From Acidobacteriaceae bacterium (GTDB lineage: Bacteria > Acidobacteriota > Terriglobia > Terriglobales > Acidobacteriaceae): DNA of 64,000 nucleotides. How positions within the stretch are numbered: position 1 is the first letter of the stretch; every line of letters starts with the position of its first letter. The position numbers and the translations under genes are program-made. The DNA lies in contig PLGG01000020.1 in assembly GCA_003138515.1 (NCBI GenBank), forward strand, positions 1 to 64,000, read 5' to 3'. Below are positions 33,484 to 41,422 of the stretch, in pieces. Below the pieces are notes generated by a model. It did not search any database. It saw only the letters and a program-made list of their open reading frames with translations, and was not told the origin of the DNA.

Positions 33484-34101
33484 TCAGTCCTGCATCTCCA
33501 GCACGATCCAAGCGCTCTTCAAATAGAAGTGGTAGATGGTGTGGCGATCGACGAGGGTGTCGGCGAGTGCGTCGTGATCGAGCCGCGGCGACGGATGGCG
33601 CATGCCGAGTTGCGCATCGTGGACATCCTGCGGCGATGCGGGATCGATGGCCCAATTGAAGCCGAGTACGCCGCTGGGATCGTGTGCCTGCAGGCGCTCG
33701 GTCTCGAGCGCCGAGGCCAGCGTGAAAGGTCGACTCGAGCCATCGCCAAAGAAGACGAGCAGGGAGACGGTTCCCTGAGCCGAACAAAGGACGGCCCAAT
33801 CGGAAGAGCCGGGGCGCTCAAGGCTGGCGTGGACTATGTTCTCGGGACGATGGGCCTCGTAGGTTTGAGGAATGAGACAGCCGCGGAGGTCGAGCTGCTC
33901 CTGGATGGTGACCGGCAAATCGGGAAACGAGCTGACGGGGAGATGGCGGATGAGGTAGGGGGTGGAGTGGTCGTCGATCACGATCGAGCCGGACGTATTG
34001 AGAGCTGCAGAGGCCGAATCCTGCGGCAAGAGTTTTGAGGGGCAGCAGAAAAGAAGCAGTGAAGCAAGCAAAAGCTCCGTTTTGAACGACGCGCGAACCA
34101 T
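33484..34101 (-). CDS. secreted hypothetical protein
   Basis: The 205-residue product has an N-terminal signal sequence (ELLLASLLLFCCPS, possibly a lipoprotein because two cysteines follow the core). The mature part contains RGCLIPQTYEAHRPENIVHA and SDWAVLCSAQGTVSLLVFF, a combination I have the impression of having seen in other acidobacterial proteins but cannot assign. Two further cysteines in the mature chain could form a disulphide. It sits between the FadN-type gene and the thiolase in the same direction, but its function in fatty-acid metabolism is not implied by anything in the sequence. Confidence 0.7.
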   Translation of the reverse strand: MVRASFKTELLLASLLLFCCPSKLLPQDSASAALNTSGSIVIDDHSTPYLIRHLPVSSFPDLPVTIQEQLDLRGCLIPQTYEAHRPENIVHASLERPGSSDWAVLCSAQGTVSLLVFFGDGSSRPFTLASALETERLQAHDPSGVLGFNWAIDPASPQDVHDAQLGMRHPSPRLDHDALADTLVDRHTIYHFYLKSAWIVLEMQD

Positions 34102-34167
34102 CGAAAACTCTCACGAGCACTCTATGCCGAGGGGAGCTGGAGCGCAAATCTTTCCCGCCAATGCGAA

Positions 34168-36600
34168 TCAATTACGCAGCGGCTTGCCGGTCTTGAGGGT
34201 GAAGGCAATGCGTTCCTGCGTCTTGCGCTCGCCGCAGAGGGAGAGAAAGGCCTCGCGCTCGAGATCGAGGAAGTATTGCTCGCTGACGAGTGTGCCGGGA
34301 GTGATGCGGCCGCCGGCGAGGATATACGCGGCCCAGCGGGCGACCTTCTGGTCGTGCTCTGAGGCGTAGCCGGCTTCGCCCATCAAATAGATTCCCATTT
34401 CAAGCGTAGCGAGCGCGGCCAGGCCGGGAGCGGGGATTTGCGTGCGTGGTTGCGGCGGAGCGTAGCCGGGCTCGGCAAGGGCGGCGGCCTGGGCCTTGGC
34501 ATCGAGCAGCAGGCGGTCGCGGTTCATGGTGATGCGATCGGCGGGCGCGAGCAGCCCGAGGAAGCGCGCTTCAGCTGCCGAGGTTGAGGCCTTTGCCATC
34601 GCGATGGTTTCGAGAGTGCGCTTGAGAGCCGTAGCGAGCTCTGCGGATTGGGCGAAGCGCGACGGAGGGTCGCGAGGGTCGGGCGGGGCGAGGGCTGTGG
34701 CTGCGTCGAATGCGCGGAGGAGCATTTCCTTTGCGCCGCCGCCGGCGGGGATTAGCCCGACGCCGGCTTCGACAAGGCCCATGTAGGTTTCAGCGTGAGG
34801 CTGGCGGCGCGCGGCGTGGAGGCAGATTTCAGCACCGCCGCCGAGGGTGAGGCCGAAGGGGGCAGCGACGACGGGGCGAGGACAGAACTTGATGGCTGCG
34901 GTCATCTGCTGAAAGCTGTGAATGACGCGGGCCAGCTCGTCCCACTCGCCCTCCTGCGCCGTGAGCAAGAGCTGCATGAGGTTGGCGCCGACGGAAAAGT
35001 TGTCGCGGTCGCCGGAGATGACGAAGGCGGAGAAATCGCGAACGGCAACGGAGGAGGGGTTGAGGACAGCGGAGATGAGAGAGAGAACGTCGCCGCCGAT
35101 GGCGTTCTTGAGTGAGTGCAGCTCGATGCAGGCGATGCCGTCGCCGAGATCGACGAGCGACGCGCCGGGGTTAGTGCGAATGAGCGCGCGCGAACGGCGG
35201 AAATCGGCGACGCGGGCGTGACCGGCGACGGCGGGAATGGGAATGAGTTGGCCGGCCGCAGGTTGGAAGCAGGCGTCGCGAACGGGCGAGTACCAAGTGG
35301 TGCGCGATGCTGCGAGAAGAGCTTCGACGGGAGCGCTGACGGGAAGGCCAAGCGCCTTCATGCGGGCGGCGGTATCAGGAACTCCGGCAGCATCCCACAT
35401 TTCAAAGGGGCCCATTTCCCAGTTGAAGCCGGCGCGCATGGCTTCGTCGATGGAAGGAGCGTCATCGGCGACTTCGCCGATGCGATCGGCGGCGAAGTTC
35501 CAAAGCGAAGAAAGAAAGGGCCAGAGAAATGCTGCGGCTTTGTCTTTGGCGGGGTTGTTCGCAAGGAGCAGGCGGAGGCGCTCGGGGAGCGTGGCGGCGT
35601 TTTTCGCCATATCGAGCGAGGGAAGAGCGGGTTTGGCAGAAGGACGGTATTCGAAGGTGGAGAGATCGAGGACGAGGCGTTCGTCCTTGCCGTCGGCGCT
35701 GCGGATCTTCTTGTAAAAACCCTGGCCGGATTTATCGCCGAGCCAGCCGCGCTTGAGAAGCTCGGCAAGGATTGGGGAAAACCTGCCGCCGGTGACGCCC
35801 TGTGGGAAGTTGGTGGCGACGTGGCCGAGGATGTCGATGCCGACGAGGTCGGCTAGGCGAAAGGTTCCGGTTCGCGGCCAGCCGATGGCGGGGCCGGTAA
35901 GTGCGTCGACTTCCTCGATGGAGAGCCCTTGCTCGAGCATGAGGTTGGCGGCGTTGAACATGACCGCGATTCCGATGCGATTGGCGATGAAGTTGGGCGT
36001 GTCGTGCGCGAAGACGACCTGTTTGCCGAGGTGAAGATCGGCGAAAGCGGAAAACGCGGAGACTGCGGCGGGATCGGAATTGGCGGTGGGGATGACCTCA
36101 AGCAAGCGCATATAGCGCGGGGGATTGAAGAAGTGCGTGCCGAAGAAGCGGCCGCGGATCGTGGGAACCGAGGCGGCGATGCGCGCGATGGGCAGGCCGG
36201 ATGTGTTCGTGGTGAGAATCGCGTGCGCGGCGAGATACGGCACGACGCGGGTGAGCAGGGCGGTTTTGATCTCGAGGCTCTCCGCGACAGCTTCGATGAT
36301 CCAGTCGTACTGCGCAAGTTTGGGAAGATCGTCGTCGAACGTGCCGGGAGTGATGAGCGAGGCGCGAGAAGGTTCAAAGAATGCTGCGGGTTTGGATTTC
36401 GAGAGCGCATCGAGGGCCCGCTTCGCGATTTGATCTTTTGGAGGAAGATCGAGGAGAAGAACGGGGATTCCGGAGTTGGCCAAATGTGCGGCGATGCGGG
36501 CGCCCATCGTTCCCGCGCCGAGAACGGCGACGCGGCGAACGAGGAGCGGCTTGGTACCTATTTGCGAAGCGGGAGTTGCGGCCGTGGAAGCGGTGCTCAT
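34168..36600 (-). CDS. fadN: 3-hydroxyacyl-CoA dehydrogenase / enoyl-CoA hydratase (FadN type)
   Basis: The 810-residue protein has the dehydrogenase half first: NAD-binding RRVAVLGAGTMGARIAAHLA, the signature FFGTHFFNPPRYMRLLEVI and SGQGFYKK. The hydratase half follows (about residues 480-720), with FVISGDRDNFSVGANL, FGLTLGGGAEICLHA and ETYMGLVEAGVGLIPAGGG. This order is that of Bacillus FadN, opposite to E. coli FadB. It should hydrate trans-2-enoyl-CoA and oxidise the product for the downstream thiolase. GGGGAGA lies about seven bases before the ATG. A helical C-terminal segment of about 60 residues (ALATLEMGIYLMGEAGYASE) resembles an acyl-CoA dehydrogenase-like end. Confidence 0.9.
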   Translation of the reverse strand: MSTASTAATPASQIGTKPLLVRRVAVLGAGTMGARIAAHLANSGIPVLLLDLPPKDQIAKRALDALSKSKPAAFFEPSRASLITPGTFDDDLPKLAQYDWIIEAVAESLEIKTALLTRVVPYLAAHAILTTNTSGLPIARIAASVPTIRGRFFGTHFFNPPRYMRLLEVIPTANSDPAAVSAFSAFADLHLGKQVVFAHDTPNFIANRIGIAVMFNAANLMLEQGLSIEEVDALTGPAIGWPRTGTFRLADLVGIDILGHVATNFPQGVTGGRFSPILAELLKRGWLGDKSGQGFYKKIRSADGKDERLVLDLSTFEYRPSAKPALPSLDMAKNAATLPERLRLLLANNPAKDKAAAFLWPFLSSLWNFAADRIGEVADDAPSIDEAMRAGFNWEMGPFEMWDAAGVPDTAARMKALGLPVSAPVEALLAASRTTWYSPVRDACFQPAAGQLIPIPAVAGHARVADFRRSRALIRTNPGASLVDLGDGIACIELHSLKNAIGGDVLSLISAVLNPSSVAVRDFSAFVISGDRDNFSVGANLMQLLLTAQEGEWDELARVIHSFQQMTAAIKFCPRPVVAAPFGLTLGGGAEICLHAARRQPHAETYMGLVEAGVGLIPAGGGAKEMLLRAFDAATALAPPDPRDPPSRFAQSAELATALKRTLETIAMAKASTSAAEARFLGLLAPADRITMNRDRLLLDAKAQAAALAEPGYAPPQPRTQIPAPGLAALATLEMGIYLMGEAGYASEHDQKVARWAAYILAGGRITPGTLVSEQYFLDLEREAFLSLCGERKTQERIAFTLKTGKPLRN

Positions 36601-36719
36601 ACGGGCTCTCCCCTTTGCGGCGTGGATTCAGATAATCTCCGCCGCGCGTAAACGCTCGCAGCATACGCAAGGCGGCGGCACGCGGTCAAGGATGGACGCC
36701 GTCGAACAATAGCGCGGCG

Positions 36720-37199
36720 TCAGTACACGATCTTGTTGGGCGCTGCAATCCAGGCCGCAAAGCTGGCCCAGGCTTCGTCGGCGAGCAATTGCGTTGCGTG
36801 AAGTTTACGCTGGCTTGCGCCCTTGCGGAGCTCGGCGTAGAGAAAGGCGTCGTCGAAGCCTGCACGAGCTGCGTCGGCGGCGCTGGCTCCGTAGTAGACG
36901 GCGTCGAGGCGCGCCCAATAGGCCGCAGCCAAACACATGGGGCACGGCTCGCAACTGGTGTAGAGTTCGCAGCCGGCGAGCGAAAAGGTTCCCAGAGCCT
37001 TGGCTGCGGCGCGGATGGCGTTCACCTCAGCGTGCGCTGTGGGATCGTTGGTTGTAGTGACGGAGTTTGCGCCCTCGCTGATGATTTTGCCTTCGCGCAC
37101 GACGACCGCAGCGAACGGCCCGCCTGTTGAGGTGAGAACGTTGCGCGTGGCCAGCGCGACGGCGCGGCGGAGAAACTCCGGGTTGGGTTGGGCGGTCAT
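36720..37199 (-). CDS. guaD: guanine deaminase (cytidine/deoxycytidylate deaminase fold)
   Basis: About 159 residues with the zinc deaminase motifs TAHAEVNAIRAA (HAE) and TSCEPCPMCLAA (PCxxC), plus GGPFAAVVVREGKIISEG, VYYGASAADAARAGFDD and a C-terminal aromatic end (NKIVY). These details match Bacillus GuaD, where the C-terminal end completes the partner's active site, more closely than TadA. The expected reaction is guanine to xanthine plus ammonia. The start is placed at ATG 37199; the longer frame from 37331 adds 44 residues with no similarity. Confidence 0.85.
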   Translation of the reverse strand: MTAQPNPEFLRRAVALATRNVLTSTGGPFAAVVVREGKIISEGANSVTTTNDPTAHAEVNAIRAAAKALGTFSLAGCELYTSCEPCPMCLAAAYWARLDAVYYGASAADAARAGFDDAFLYAELRKGASQRKLHATQLLADEAWASFAAWIAAPNKIVY

Positions 37200-37333
37200 G
37201 CGGGGTGATTTCGATTCCTGAGGGAACGCGAAGACAGATTCAGTATGGCACAGGGTGCGCGACGGAAATACGCGGCGCGGAATGATGAGGCTCGCGCCGC
37301 TGCGGTGAGGAGTTGATGCGAATGAAGTCAAGA

Positions 37334-37915
37334 TCAGGCAGCGGCGCGAGACTCAAGAACCTTAAGGAAGCGGGCAAGCCAGACGGGGTGCGCGGGCCAG
37401 GCAGGGCCAGTGACGAGGTTGCCGTCGACGACGGCGTCCGTCATATCGACAGAGACGTAGGTTCCGCCGGCGAGCTCAACTTCAGGAGCGCAGGCAGGAT
37501 AGGCATTGAGCTTGCGGCCCTTGATGACGCCGGCAGCAGCGAGCAGTTGCGGGCCGTGACAGAGCGCGGCGATCGGTTTGTTGGCCTTCGCGAAGTGGCG
37601 AATGAGGTCGAGAACCTTTGGGTTAAGGCGAAGATACTCCGGGGCCCGGCCGCCGGGAATGATGAGGCCGTCGTAGTGCGACGGGTCGATCTCGTCGAAG
37701 GCGGCATTGAGCGTGAAGTTGTGACCGCGTTTTTCGGTGTAGGTTTGATCGCCTTCGAAATCGTGGATCGCGGTGCGGACCTGATCGCCTTTCTTCTTGC
37801 CGGGGCAGACTGCGTGGACGCTGTGGCCTACCATTTGCAGGGCGTGGAAAGGAACCATGATCTCGTAGTCCTCAACAAAATCGCCGGCGAGCAACAATAG
37901 CTTTGCGTGTTTCAT
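37334..37915 (-). CDS. DJ-1/PfpI family protein (YhbO/PfpI-like)
   Basis: The 193-residue product starts [18 protein letters not shown] and contains PGGRAPEYL (Glu of the active site) and the nucleophile elbow [13 protein letters not shown] (Cys, followed by His). C-terminal [17 protein letters not shown] is also typical. Proteins of this group act as glyoxalase/deglycase-like repair enzymes or stress chaperones; the exact activity cannot be read from the sequence. The frame extends upstream to 38182 but similarity begins at ATG 37915. It is divergent from the uracil-DNA glycosylase pseudogene, with 63 bases between. Confidence 0.88.
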   Translation of the reverse strand: MKHAKLLLLAGDFVEDYEIMVPFHALQMVGHSVHAVCPGKKKGDQVRTAIHDFEGDQTYTEKRGHNFTLNAAFDEIDPSHYDGLIIPGGRAPEYLRLNPKVLDLIRHFAKANKPIAALCHGPQLLAAAGVIKGRKLNAYPACAPEVELAGGTYVSVDMTDAVVDGNLVTGPAWPAHPVWLARFLKVLESRAAA

Positions 37916-37978
37916 CGTGCGAATTCCTCCGCACCAAGTTTGCCATAAGCTCCTGCCGCCGCGCCGTAGAATCTTCTC

Positions 37979-38671
37979 ATGGCCAGGGCCACAACTCTTG
38001 CTGCGTTGAATACGCGGATTGTCACTTGCGAGCTTTGCCCGAGGTTGCGCGCACATTGCACGGAGGTGGCGTAGAAGCGGCGGCGGGCCTATGCGGATTG
38101 GGAATATTGGGGCCGGCCGGTGCCGTCGTTTGGCGACCCGAAGGCGCGCGTGATGGCGCTGGGATTGGCGCCGGGAGCGCATGGCTCGAATCGCACGGGG
38201 CGGCCGTTCACGGGCGATGGTTCAGGCGACTTTCTGTATCCGGTGCTGCACGAGGCAGGATTTGCGTCGCAGGCAAAGGCCATTTCGCGCGACGATGGAA
38301 TGAAGCTGAGCGGGCTTTGGATCACCGCAATGGCACGATGCGCGCCGCCGGGGAACAAGCCGACTCCGGAAGAGCTGCGCAACTGCGCTCCTTGGCTTGA
38401 CCAAGAGATGAAGCTGCTCACGGAATTGCGCGTGGTGGTCTGTTTGGGGCGGATCGCGTTCGATGGTTTGCTAGGGCATATCGTGAGAAAGGGAATGATG
38501 AAAACGCGCGCGGGGTTTGCTTTTGCGCACGGAGCGGAGCACGAGCTACCAGGCGGCCTGATCGCGATCGCCAGCTATCATCCTTCGCTGCAGAATACGA
38601 ACACTGGCAAGCTGACGCGGGCGATGCTGCTGAAAGTCTTCGAGCGGGCGCGGAAACGGGCGGAGTTCTGA
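37979..38671 (+). pseudogene. family 5 uracil-DNA glycosylase (UdgB) interrupted by an amber codon
   Basis: From ATG 37979 the frame reads 31 codons including [11 protein letters not shown], the cysteine cluster that ligates the 4Fe-4S centre in UdgB. It then meets TAG at 38072-38074 and continues in the same frame with [59 protein letters not shown] and ASYHPSLQNTNTGKLT. The part after the stop is open and begins at GTG 38120. Relatives have Glu or Lys at the stop position, one base away from TAG. Without suppression the product would lack at least the first two cluster cysteines. The alternatives are a recent nonsense mutation or a sequencing error. Confidence 0.8.
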
Positions 38672-38715
38672 AGGGTGGCGATGGCTGGAAGTTTTCGGAG
38701 GCCGAAGGAAACGAA

Positions 38716-39201
38716 ATGGATTTGTTGTCGAAGCGGATTTTGAAGGATGTGAACCTGGACGAAGTAGGTGAAAAGCCGCGCGGGCCGAAGAATTCGGTGG
38801 ATCATTGGTCGCCGGCAGTTCTGCTGGAGCGTGCGACGTACCTGCGCAAGCTGGCCAAGCACGGGGATGGATCGGCGTCGGAGGCGCTAAAGGAGTATCC
38901 GCAGCACTGCGCGATGCTTTCGTTCCGCAGCCGCGATGGCGAAGCGGAAGTGCACGAGAGGTTTGCGGATTTGTTTTGCGTGCTGGCCGGCAAGGCGACG
39001 CTGGTGACGGGTGGAGTGGTGAACGGGGCGAGGACGGTTGCGCCGGGCGAGACGCGCGGTTTGTCGATCGAGGGAGGGGCACGGCAGACGATGCGGGCGG
39101 GAGATTTTGCACACGTGCCGGCGGGAACACCTCATCAGATGCTGGTGAAGGCGGAGGACACGATCACATGCCTGGTGGTGAAGGTGCAGGAAGTTCTGTA
39201 G
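38716..39201 (+). CDS. cupin-domain protein
   Basis: The 161-residue protein has an N-terminal segment of about 60 residues and a single cupin barrel. Motif 1 is around FRSRDGEAEVHERFADLFCVLAG (His, Glu and the downstream acidic position), and motif 2 is around GDFAHVPAGTPHQMLV, so a mononuclear metal site is likely. Such proteins range from sugar isomerases to dioxygenases and regulators, and no specific substrate is suggested. GGAAACGAA just before the ATG serves as the ribosome site. It follows the glycosylase pseudogene by 44 bases in the same direction and may share its transcript. Confidence 0.8.
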   Translation: MDLLSKRILKDVNLDEVGEKPRGPKNSVDHWSPAVLLERATYLRKLAKHGDGSASEALKEYPQHCAMLSFRSRDGEAEVHERFADLFCVLAGKATLVTGGVVNGARTVAPGETRGLSIEGGARQTMRAGDFAHVPAGTPHQMLVKAEDTITCLVVKVQEVL

Positions 39202-39241
39202 GATCGGGAATCGCGAGGCGCGCGGGGAAAGCGAAGGGAAT

Positions 39242-39316
39242 TGGAGCGGGAGACCGGGATCGAACCGGCGACATTCAGCTTGGGAAGCTGACGTTCTGCC
39301 ACTGAACTACTCCCGC
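39242..39316 (-). tRNA. tRNA-Gly (anticodon CCC)
   Basis: The minus strand folds into a complete cloverleaf of 75 bases including encoded CCA. It has a GCGGGAG/CTCCCGC acceptor, a D-stem GTTC/GAAC, an anticodon stem TCAGC/GCTGA with loop TTCCCAA, a 5-base variable region and a T-arm with TTCGATC. The anticodon is read as CCC (39282-39284), decoding GGG. It marks the left edge of the gene-poor junction before the exopolysaccharide locus. Confidence 0.95.
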
Positions 39317-39331
39317 CTTTTATAATCAATC

Positions 39332-39362
39332 ATTTAGCAGATTGACTCGCGTTTGCTGTCAA
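39332..39362 (-). promoter_or_regulatory. probable promoter of tRNA-Gly
   Basis: On the minus strand a perfect TTGACA (39357-39362) lies upstream of TGCTAAAT (39332-39339), with 17-19 bases between depending on which hexamer is taken as the -10. A transcription start near 39325 would leave a leader of about ten bases. Confidence 0.5.
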
Positions 39363-40038
39363 ATCTACTGTCATCTGAGCTGCAATTCCCTCAAATCTCC
39401 TGCATGCTTCCGGCGACGATCAGCGCTCGAAAACCTATCGAACAGAAGACTGAGCAGAACAAAAACGTGCAACAGGTCGACAGTAACGTTGACTGCAGGG
39501 CAACCAGAAGAGCTCGCCTGACACAGTATCGCAAGAACGCCGGACGCTGGCAATTCTATGCAGTAGCTCACCTTACATTATCTGATCGTTATAGATGGTA
39601 CAGAATCTGCTGGGCACTCCACGCTCCCGTGGCAAACATCGCTTTATGGATTTTCCATACCCTCGTCGCTCTCGTGTTCTTTTTCATGTATGGTGTGCCT
39701 ACGGCCATTGCCTACTACACTCCCTTTGTTCTTTTCGAGGCGGCTTGTACCGTTCTTATCGCTTGACTGGCGTGGAGGTGAAAAAAGGCCCACGCCGTTG
39801 CAGTCACGGACAACTGAGACGCGATTGTAATTCAGGCCGATGTTAGCGGATGGATGACCCATCCAACCAGTTCTGGCCCCGAATTCGCTGCACCCTTCGG
39901 AAGCAGAGTACGATCCGCGGCCTGCTTAATGCGGCCCCGCAGGGGTTCAGCTTCGGATGAATGCCGGAGGCCGCACTCATCGCTCGACTACAGACCGCCG
40001 GCACCGGCAGCATGGCAGGCTTAAACCAAAACAGGGGT

Positions 40039-40079
40039 GTGGAAAAGTGGGAAGCAAAGAATGCTTCCCACTTTCCCAC
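40039..40079. repeat. 18-bp near-perfect hairpin
   Basis: 40039-40056 pairs with 40062-40079 with one mismatch and a five-base loop. The stem sequence contains GTGGGAAGCA and an internal GTGG/GTGGG repetition. It lacks a following T-run in either direction but sits about 450 bases downstream of the last gene of the leftward exopolysaccharide operon. Confidence 0.75.
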
Positions 40080-40534
40080 AACCCCCGGCTGCGGCGGCGA
40101 GTTATCTAATTCACTTTCCGCGTTACATTAACAATCTCGCTGGTACAAAAGATCGGGCAGGCCAGCTGGTCACCCATGTGGCCGATGTGTTGGAATGAGG
40201 CTGCCAAAGCAGGTTTGACGGAAGCCAAACTACTCATTCACACGGACTCTGTAGTAGCTACGCGGCGAGAGCGCCTCCGGAAGTATCCGACTATCTTCTT
40301 TGCGGACTTTCGGCAGAACGCTGCGGGCAACCGCGACTTTCCGGGAACCCTCAATTCGAAACAAAGCAAGTCTAAGAATAGGCGCAGCCTGACGCGCAAA
40401 GGCTTTCCGCGGGATCGACAAAGAAATAGATAAAGTACTCTGTGCGGCCATCCAGAGAACGAATTTTCTGGCTTGCTGCGCTGCCAGCATTCGTACCTAT
40501 CAAAGAAGGACACGCGCGAACTGCGCAGATCCGT

Positions 40535-41422
40535 CTAGACTTCCGGGGGCACGCGGTCTGCGAAGTCGCGCTGGACATGTTCCAACGCGCGGCCGATCAT
40601 GAGCGTAAGAGTTTTCTTGTGTGCCTGCGCCAGCAGCCGGTCCCAGTCGAGATCTGGTGTGCTGCGAAGGACGGCAAGAGCATCGGGAATCCACCGGATG
40701 GGAGACGAATCAGTTCCATGAACACAGATGTGGAGGAGTTGATCGGCTGGGTTGAGGATTCGGACCTTTTGACCGCCAAGAACCGACTCGCCCGAATCAG
40801 CCCAGAAGTCTTCGTCCACGTCCGGGCCAAGACGACAGGTAAGAAGATTCCAGTGCAGGTCCAGATCTCTTCCGCGGGAGTCGAAGAGGTGAGCCGCGTG
40901 CCGATACTGCAGCGCCTGCTCGATCAATTGAGGGTTCTCTGGGTCTGAGAATTCGTTTGTCCATCCAAAGCGGGCGAGAATCTGGCACGCTTCGCGCGCA
41001 TGCCGATGGGGAACCAGCAGGTCCGCATCGTTCATCGGTCGCAGGCTGTAATCGTGGTAGTAAGCAATGATCAAGGCTGTACCTTTGATCAACATGACAT
41101 CTATCCCCGCCTGCTGAAGGGCGCGAATTGCTTCACTGGCCGTGCGGAAAAGGAGGTTGTTTCGCGACCAGGCGTGCTTTTTCAGGCCTTTAAGCCTGGG
41201 CAGCAAAGGGGTGTCAATTCCCTCAATGCGCAGTCGTTCGTAAAGCTGTGGCATCAGGCGCAGCGAGTCAAAGCCCATGCTTTCAATGTTGGCCCGTGGG
41301 AGCCATGCAATGGCTTCGTCACGCGCGTCCGGACCAGGATGCAACGCGGCCCTCAGGATCTGTCGCTGCTCCTCGAGAGACAACGTTCGCGGTTCGAGGT
41401 ATTGTCCAATCTCAATCAACAT
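40535..41422 (-). CDS. NTP_transf_5-type nucleotidyltransferase family protein
   Basis: The 295-residue protein has the nucleotidyltransferase core in IKGTALIIAYYHDYSLRPMN followed by DADLLV: the conserved Gly, then two metal-binding Asp. Further typical parts are DLHWNLL and a C-terminal ILNPADQLLHICVHG. The family is found near RRE/PqqD proteins and HPr-like kinases; in pseudomycoidin-type lasso-peptide clusters a related protein decorates a phosphorylated peptide. The ATG overlaps the stop of the ABC exporter gene (ATGTTGA), so it is translationally coupled and forms the last gene of the operon. Substrate and product are unknown. Confidence 0.8.
   Translation of the reverse strand: MLIEIGQYLEPRTLSLEEQRQILRAALHPGPDARDEAIAWLPRANIESMGFDSLRLMPQLYERLRIEGIDTPLLPRLKGLKKHAWSRNNLLFRTASEAIRALQQAGIDVMLIKGTALIIAYYHDYSLRPMNDADLLVPHRHAREACQILARFGWTNEFSDPENPQLIEQALQYRHAAHLFDSRGRDLDLHWNLLTCRLGPDVDEDFWADSGESVLGGQKVRILNPADQLLHICVHGTDSSPIRWIPDALAVLRSTPDLDWDRLLAQAHKKTLTLMIGRALEHVQRDFADRVPPEV

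Larger units (their letters stand above)
39317..40534. other. gene-poor junction between tRNA-Gly and the exopolysaccharide locus
   Basis: No gene with recognisable similarity is present. One open frame on the plus strand (39353-39766, 137 codons) ends in a hydrophobic stretch (ALHAPVANIALWIFHTLVAL) and could be a remnant or a small membrane protein, but it has no clear ribosome site. A strong hairpin lies at 40039-40079. The composition is lower in GC than the DNA to the left. Nothing else can be supported. Confidence 0.5.

Noticed and set aside
38120-38671. Intact uracil-DNA glycosylase starting at GTG 38120
   Set aside because: This frame lacks the upstream cysteine cluster and the conserved segment before [11 protein letters not shown], which are present in the same frame upstream of a TAG codon; an interrupted gene is the better reading.
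39353-39766. 137-residue membrane protein gene
   Set aside because: Only the last 50 residues look like a membrane segment, the first part has mixed composition, and there is no ribosome site or recognised family; kept only as a possible remnant in the junction description.
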